In this document: in pieces, positions 59,761 through 64,000 of the stretch
Layout of the letters: each line of letters opens with the position of its first letter
Position numbering within the stretch: position 1 is the stretch's first letter
Source of the DNA: Thiodiazotropha sp040506775
GTDB lineage: Bacteria; Pseudomonadota; Gammaproteobacteria; Chromatiales; Chromatiaceae
Assembly: GCA_040506775.1 (NCBI GenBank)
Contig: JBEVWC010000002.1
Location: forward strand, 1-64,000
Direction: 5' to 3'
DNA: 64,000 nucleotides
Program-made: the position numbers and the translations under genes
Notes under the pieces: generated by a model
The model's input: the letters and a program-made list of their open reading frames with translations, nothing else
Told to the model about the DNA's origin: nothing
The model's database searches: none

Positions 59761-61002
59761 TCATGCCAATCGATCATGACTCGTACCGGGATGAGGCTCT
59801 GGATTGTCATCCACTTCCGGCAGCCTGAAAGAGAGCAGGGCGGCTACCAGGATGAACCCGCAGGAGACCCACAGACACCCCGTCAGCCCCTGGGTCTGGT
59901 AGACCCAGCCGGACAGTACTGTACCCGCCAGTCGCCCGCCCGCATTGGCCATGTAGTAGAAGCCCACATTCATCGCCACCCGGTCATGCCCGGAGTAGGC
60001 GAGAATCAGGTAGGAGTGCAGGGCCGAGTTAATGGCGAACACCACGCCGTAGAGCACCAGACCCGCAACCAGGATCCAGGTCACCGGCCAGTCCGACTGC
60101 ATGGCCAGGGCAATCCCGGCGGGGAACAGCGCCAGCAGGAAGGCCCAGCCCCGCGCGCTGGCGCCACCCGGCCCCTTGCCATCCCGTTGCGGGCGCAGCA
60201 GACCGGGGGCGGACGCCTGCACCACGCCGTAGCCGATCACCCAGAGGGCGAGAAAACTGCCCACTCCGGTGAAGGACCATCCCACCACTTCATACAGGAA
60301 CACCGGCAACGCCACGACGAACCAGACGTCCCGTGAGCCAAACAGAAAGAAGCGTGCAGCGGACAGCCAGTTGATCGCGCCGACCCGGGAAAACACCTGG
60401 GTGAATTTGGGCTTTGAGGCCATCTTGCCGACCCCGGAGGGTAACAGCACCAGACTCGCCAGCAACACCAGCACCAACAGGGATGCCAGCACCCCCAGGG
60501 CGCCACGAAACCCCAGGGTCTCAAGCAGAGCTGCGCCGGCAAAGAACCCGGCCCCTTTCAGGGCATTCTTCGAGCCGGTCAGTATCGCGACCCACTTGAA
60601 GAGTTTCGAGGAGCCCTGGTCTCTGGCCAGGGTCTTCACCGAGGCCTTGGCGGACATTTTGTTCAGGTCCTTGGCGATACCGGAAAGGGCCTGGGCACTC
60701 ATCACATAGGCCACCGACAGCCAGCTTTCCGGGACGGTCAGCATAAGCAGGGCCAATACCTGCAGCCCCATGCCGATCTGCATGGTCAGATTGAGGCCGA
60801 TCCGTGCTCCCAGCCAGCCACCCACCAGATTGGTGACGATGCCGAAAAACTCGTAGAACAGGAACAGCATCGCCACTTCAAAAGGCGAGTAGCCCAGCAG
60901 GTGAAAGTACAGCACCACCAGCATGCGGATGGCGCCGTCGGTGACGGTGAAGGCCCAGTAACCGCCGGTGACGACCAGGTAATTGCGTAAACCCTGTTCC
61001 AA
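59761..61002 (-). CDS. arsJ: ArsJ-type organoarsenical efflux MFS transporter
   Basis: The 413-residue, 12-helix transporter matches ArsJ closely: RNYLVVTGGYWAFTVTDGAI near residue 6, YSPFEVAMLFLFYEFFGIVT near 38, AQALSGIAKDLNKMSAKASV near 95 and LFKWVAILTGSKNALKGAGF near 125. ArsJ exports 1-arseno-3-phosphoglycerate made from arsenate by a GAPDH usually encoded next to it; no gapdh lies in the adjacent sequence. The likely start is a TTG at 61002 with AGGA 9 bases upstream, which gives the family-like N-terminus; an ATG at 61095 would add 31 atypical residues. No ArsR-type regulator is adjacent. Confidence 0.85.
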   Translation of the reverse strand: MEQGLRNYLVVTGGYWAFTVTDGAIRMLVVLYFHLLGYSPFEVAMLFLFYEFFGIVTNLVGGWLGARIGLNLTMQIGMGLQVLALLMLTVPESWLSVAYVMSAQALSGIAKDLNKMSAKASVKTLARDQGSSKLFKWVAILTGSKNALKGAGFFAGAALLETLGFRGALGVLASLLVLVLLASLVLLPSGVGKMASKPKFTQVFSRVGAINWLSAARFFLFGSRDVWFVVALPVFLYEVVGWSFTGVGSFLALWVIGYGVVQASAPGLLRPQRDGKGPGGASARGWAFLLALFPAGIALAMQSDWPVTWILVAGLVLYGVVFAINSALHSYLILAYSGHDRVAMNVGFYYMANAGGRLAGTVLSGWVYQTQGLTGCLWVSCGFILVAALLSFRLPEVDDNPEPHPGTSHDRLA

Positions 61003-61254
61003 TGGCGTGAGTCCTGATGGTTGCGGAGTGTAAGGAAATCGAGCCCCTTTATAGAGGCATTGGCAGGTAACGATCAAGTGACAGTGAGGTGACATGGCGT
61101 CATCCTGCATAGGTGGTTCGAGGATGAGCGATAGATCCGGCACGGTGCGTCACCCATCCTGGCCAGACATCGGGGTCGGTGAGATTCTTGCCGCCGATGT
61201 AAGGCTTTGATATACCTCTCTCCACGGATTTCAGGATCTTCAAGGGAGAAGGCA

Positions 61255-62037
61255 ATGGATAAGATGCTTCGAGCCACGGTATTGGCAGGCGCGCTCATGG
61301 GGTGCGGACCGGCAGGGGCGGTCAGCTACATGGAGTCCCTGATCTACACCGGGCCGCCGGAATACGGGGAGGTCTATGACTACAGTGACTCCGCCCCGGT
61401 CGCGGTGAGCTGGTCAGGAACCGGCAGGGACCTGCAGGCCCAGGCGGGCTGGTGGAGTCTGGGGGGCGCCCTCAGCGCCAGCTGGGATTCCTCACACCAG
61501 GGCTGGTCCTATATCTTTTCCGATATCAGTAAAGAGTTTGTCGTTACTGCTGCGGGCGCTGCATCGATCAGTTTCAGCTGGGATGGACTCCTCCAGGTTG
61601 AGGGTACGAGCGCTTTCGATAACCAGTACTACCAGTACGCAGCGGCGAACATCAATGACTGGACTTTGGGTGTCAATGCCGATGCATCCTGGTATCACGA
61701 AATTGACTCGGTTGGCTCCCAGTCGGTGTCCGAGACCACTACCTTCGACTACCTGTTCACGGAACAGGACATCGGCAGTACCTTTGAAATCATCCTCGAT
61801 TTCAGTAGTCAAACAGGCTTGAGCAATGGGAACCTGTCTTTCACCGACGGCGAGGTGCTCGATTTCCTATCCAGTTTCAACGACAGCCTCAGGATCACCG
61901 GTATCAGTGGTGGAATTACCCAGGCCAATGGAGATCCGTTGACTTCCGTGCCCCTGCCAGCGGCATTCTGGCTGTTCGGTTCGGGTTTGATGGGTCTGCT
62001 TGGATTCTCAAAGCACAGATTCATTGGCGGAAAATAA
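61255..62037 (+). CDS. VPLPA-CTERM sorted secreted protein
   Basis: The 260-residue protein has an N-terminal signal peptide (MDKMLRATVLAGALMGCGPA) and a C-terminal sorting signal: TSVPLPAAFWLFGSGLMGLL near residue 228, then a basic HRF end. This VPLPA motif, hydrophobic helix and basic tail is processed by an exosortase-type enzyme, not encoded in this window. The mature part is beta-rich with many Ser, Gly, Asp, Tyr and Trp residues (YQYAAANINDWTLGVNADAS). GGGAGAAGG before ATG 61255 is a good ribosome-binding site. Such proteins are usually linked to exopolysaccharide-bound surface structures. Confidence 0.85.
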   Translation: MDKMLRATVLAGALMGCGPAGAVSYMESLIYTGPPEYGEVYDYSDSAPVAVSWSGTGRDLQAQAGWWSLGGALSASWDSSHQGWSYIFSDISKEFVVTAAGAASISFSWDGLLQVEGTSAFDNQYYQYAAANINDWTLGVNADASWYHEIDSVGSQSVSETTTFDYLFTEQDIGSTFEIILDFSSQTGLSNGNLSFTDGEVLDFLSSFNDSLRITGISGGITQANGDPLTSVPLPAAFWLFGSGLMGLLGFSKHRFIGGK

Positions 62038-62189
62038 CGCTATCCCGGATACGGGATCGCAGCTTGAGTTACGCGGTTATGAACCGGCTTTCGAATGAAC
62101 GGGTATCCCCGGTGTGTTGATCCGCGAGTGCGGTAACACTGGATAAACAAGCGGTTTTAACCCTGACGGCCCCGTGATAGCATCCCGCC

Positions 62190-62486
62190 ATGAATGACGA
62201 AATTGCAAAAGAACGGGAAATCATGATGGTGATGCGCAAGGTGCTGACCAGCATCGTGCGCGAGGTTACCCCGGAACACAAGAGCCTCAAACATCCTCTC
62301 TCGGATCAGACCATCCAGGATATTCGTAGCTGCCTGGGCCTGATTACCGCGCGGGAAAAGGAACTTGCGGATCAGACGGGCCGCACGGCCGAAGAACGCC
62401 CCTACTTCGTAGATGAGCCACCCAAGACCAAAGTGGTGCCCATTACTTCGATTGGCAAGGTGAAAAAGCCGGAGAGCGGCGACTGA
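62190..62486 (+). CDS. Small conserved gammaproteobacterial protein
   Basis: The 98-residue protein is soluble and mostly helical: MNDEIAKEREIMMVMRKVLT, HPLSDQTIQDIRSCLGLITA, then REKELADQTGRTAEERPYFV. I recall close relatives in Chromatiales-type genomes, sometimes labelled segregation/condensation protein A without good reason. No motif fixes a role. The start has no strong ribosome-binding site. It stands alone between the VPLPA gene and a repeat tract. Confidence 0.75.
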   Translation: MNDEIAKEREIMMVMRKVLTSIVREVTPEHKSLKHPLSDQTIQDIRSCLGLITAREKELADQTGRTAEERPYFVDEPPKTKVVPITSIGKVKKPESGD

Positions 62487-62719
62487 ATCCGATTGTCCGG
62501 CGGCATTCGGTCGTCGGTTCTTCCTCTCTCGAACCTATAGTCACGAGGTTCCGGCAGGTCCGGAAAGTCACTTGCCGTCGCCTTTGAGGCAGTCAGAGGG
62601 CAATGGCGCTTACTTCAGGTCTTTGCGTGGTCGCAAACGGGTCCAGGGGGATCCTGCAAAAGACAACCTGATTACCCACCATGCTCAGCCATGCAGATGG
62701 AAGGTTAGAAACTGTATCG

Positions 62720-63053
62720 CGTTCCCACGCTCCGCGTGGGAACGCCTGTCGATATCATGCTGTATTGCCCAAACCTGTTTGGCATATGCAAGCCCGGGTC
62801 TGCATTCCCAAGCGGCGCCTGGGTACGAGAGTAAACAAAACAAACGACGCCCGACTGTCCCGCCTCTGCTGGTGCCGCTGCGATGCTCAGAAAAATCGGC
62901 GGGGTGGAATTCGCTGCGCTAAAAGCCGGCCCCGGAGGGTTGTTCCCGGGTTCCGCTTCGCTGCTCCCGGGCTACATTGATCGGAATAAACGGGAATCTC
63001 AAGTGGAGCGAGCAATGTAGCCCGGGTGAAACGAAGTGGAACCCGGGATCCGG
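62720..63053 (+). repeat. Composite repeat, copy 3, with GTTCCCACGC hairpin
   Basis: It starts with the hairpin CGTTCCCACGC/GCGTGGGAACG (62720-62744), then a reversed version of the 59117-59227 interior, and from 62847 the same modules as copies 1 and 2. The intervening 62487-62719 holds no gene. Confidence 0.8.
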
Positions 63054-63350
63054 CAGAATGCAAAGCACTGCGGGATGATAGAAAACCGCTTCTGGCGGCG
63101 GATTCTATGGCTGAGAATCATGGGTACTCAGGAAAGAAATTAAACACAAATTAACGCCAAACACCGTGAATGGATGCAATTTTGGTCAGCTTACTGAGTT
63201 AAGTTGCGCAAATTTGCGGTGACTGGCGTGTACTCGCGGTTATATTTCCCTTAAGTAAGTGCCCTTGCGGTCTGAAGGTATCTGATATCAGTTTCCGAAT
63301 CCGACTGATCCAAAGCCGGCGTTGCCGGCTCCGGATCAGGGCTCGGTGCC
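63054..63350. other. Non-coding spacer before the foldase gene end
   Basis: About 300 bases with no gene; AT-rich around 63130-63255. It contains the terminator-like hairpin described separately. Confidence 0.6.
63311..63330 (-). terminator. Terminator-like hairpin after the PpiC gene
   Basis: AGCCGGC (63314-63320) and GCCGGCT (63324-63330) form a 7-bp stem with a 3-base loop, followed on the minus strand by TTTG. The T-run is short, so strength is uncertain. Confidence 0.45.
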
Positions 63351-64000
63351 TTACTGGTTCTTGTCGCCTTCACTGGCGGGAGCCGGCTCCCCTGCGGCTT
63401 CCTGGGTGGTTTCGGCTGCTGCGCTGTCGCTGGCGGTTTCCGTGGGAGCGGCCGTGTCAGCGGCATCAGCCGGTGCGCCGGCATCGGTCTGTTCGGCCGG
63501 TTTACCGTTGTTTTCGTTGAACACCAGTTTGCTCTTGTCCCGCAGACCCTGCATGTATTCCGTCAGGGCCTTCTGCTGCAACTTGGTTTCGATCTCGCTG
63601 TGTACCTTATCCAGGGTCGGTGCCGGATTGGTGCGGCTGTCTTCCAGCAGGATGACATGCCAGCCGAACTGGGTCTGCACCGGGGCTGAGGAGTATTTGC
63701 CTTTTTCCATGGCTTTCAGTGCCTCGGCAAAGGGTTCCACCATCTGATCCGGATCGATCCAGCCCAGATCGCCCCCCTTGACGTTGGTCGGGCCGGTGGA
63801 GTGTTCCTTGGCCAGTTCCGCAAAGTCGGCACCCTTGTCCAGATCAGCGATCAGGGCCTTCGCCTCGTCTTCTTCCTTGACCAGGATGTGTCGGGCCTTG
63901 TACTCGGTACTGGTCAGGTTCGCATACTCATCATCGTAGACTTTCTGAATCTGCTCCTCGCTAGGCTTGTTCTTGCTGGCGTACTCCTGGACCAGGGCCT
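63351..64000 (-). CDS. PpiC-type peptidyl-prolyl isomerase, 5' end outside window
   Basis: The visible 216 codons encode the C-terminal part of a parvulin-type foldase. The PpiC core runs from YKARHILVKEEDEAKALIAD, through GADFAELAKEHSTGPTNVKG and GDLGWIDPDQMVEPFAEALK to APVQTQFGWHVILLEDSRT, with the expected His residues (ARHILV and GWHVI). A helix then leads to an unusual 50-residue acidic Ala/Glu/Thr-rich tail ending GDKNQ. The upstream part (EEQIQKVYDDEYANLTSTEY) is the chaperone-like helical region seen in SurA/PrsA/PpiC proteins. The reading frame continues past base 64000, so signal peptide and start are not visible. Confidence 0.9.
   Translation of the reverse strand, partial: ALVQEYASKNKPSEEQIQKVYDDEYANLTSTEYKARHILVKEEDEAKALIADLDKGADFAELAKEHSTGPTNVKGGDLGWIDPDQMVEPFAEALKAMEKGKYSSAPVQTQFGWHVILLEDSRTNPAPTLDKVHSEIETKLQQKALTEYMQGLRDKSKLVFNENNGKPAEQTDAGAPADAADTAAPTETASDSAAAETTQEAAGEPAPASEGDKNQ

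Overview
The window looks like a chromosomal piece of a flagellated gammaproteobacterium. The fleQ-fleSR-fliEFGHIJ order, zipA, tmcA, rdgC, a short-form QueF, a VPLPA-type sorting signal and an ArsJ-type exporter all fit sulfur-oxidising relatives of the Chromatiales (Sedimenticola/Thiodiazotropha-like). That placement is inference from gene content; no rRNA is present to test it. I recognised no tRNA, rRNA or CRISPR array.

Region 1 (1-12.9 kb) is accessory and visibly more AT-rich. It opens inside an integron gene-cassette array: two good attC sites (594-680 and 2508-2588) bound a cassette holding an FRG-domain gene translationally coupled to a DUF262 gene, which looks like a defence pair. 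A third cassette is cut off after 36 codons by a tract of GGACACCCA repeats. These belong to a REP-type family that surrounds a REP-associated tyrosine transposase (RAYT, 3796-4800) and brackets a DUF4062 gene as a near-perfect 32-bp direct repeat. A small secreted protein, a DUF4259-ankyrin protein, a 1193-aa membrane-anchored repeat protein and a lipoprotein follow.

Region 2 (12.9-17.1 kb) has an OafA-type acyltransferase, a gamma-glutamylcyclotransferase-like protein and a stand-alone Fe-S/CCG protein. Region 3 (17.1-31.5 kb) is the motility block: an FHA-PilZ operon, fleQ, fleS-fleR and fliE-F-G-H-I-J, with sigma-54 promoter matches before fleS and fliE. An EAL-HDOD protein and an opposing fliK-fhlB-like pair follow. 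FleQ is expected to act with sigma-54 on the fleSR promoter, FleSR on the basal-body genes, and PilZ/EAL proteins link to cyclic-di-GMP.

Region 4 (31.6-51.2 kb) mixes housekeeping and envelope genes: a pentapeptide-repeat membrane protein, AMMECR1, rdgC, a three-gene UDP-sugar operon (tviB-wbpP-uronate epimerase), a B12-type radical SAM protein, a GT2/LAB_N/GT39 lipid-glycosylation operon, tmcA, a radical SAM-MEMO-RepB-primase-like operon, a sugar kinase and queF. AMMECR1, the radical SAM enzyme and MEMO are the three parts of the AmmeMemoRadiSam set, here in two places 14 kb apart.

Region 5 (51.3-57.7 kb) is the conserved smc-zipA-ligA operon. Region 6 (57.7-64 kb) is a repeat-rich end with a small membrane-protein gene, a frameshifted partner, a DUF3224 protein, an arsJ gene without its usual gapdh neighbour, a VPLPA-CTERM protein, a small conserved protein and a truncated PpiC-type foldase. 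Three copies of a composite non-coding repeat occur at about 33.4, 59.3 and 62.9 kb; the first lies inside a 746-bp element with 51-58 bp inverted ends.
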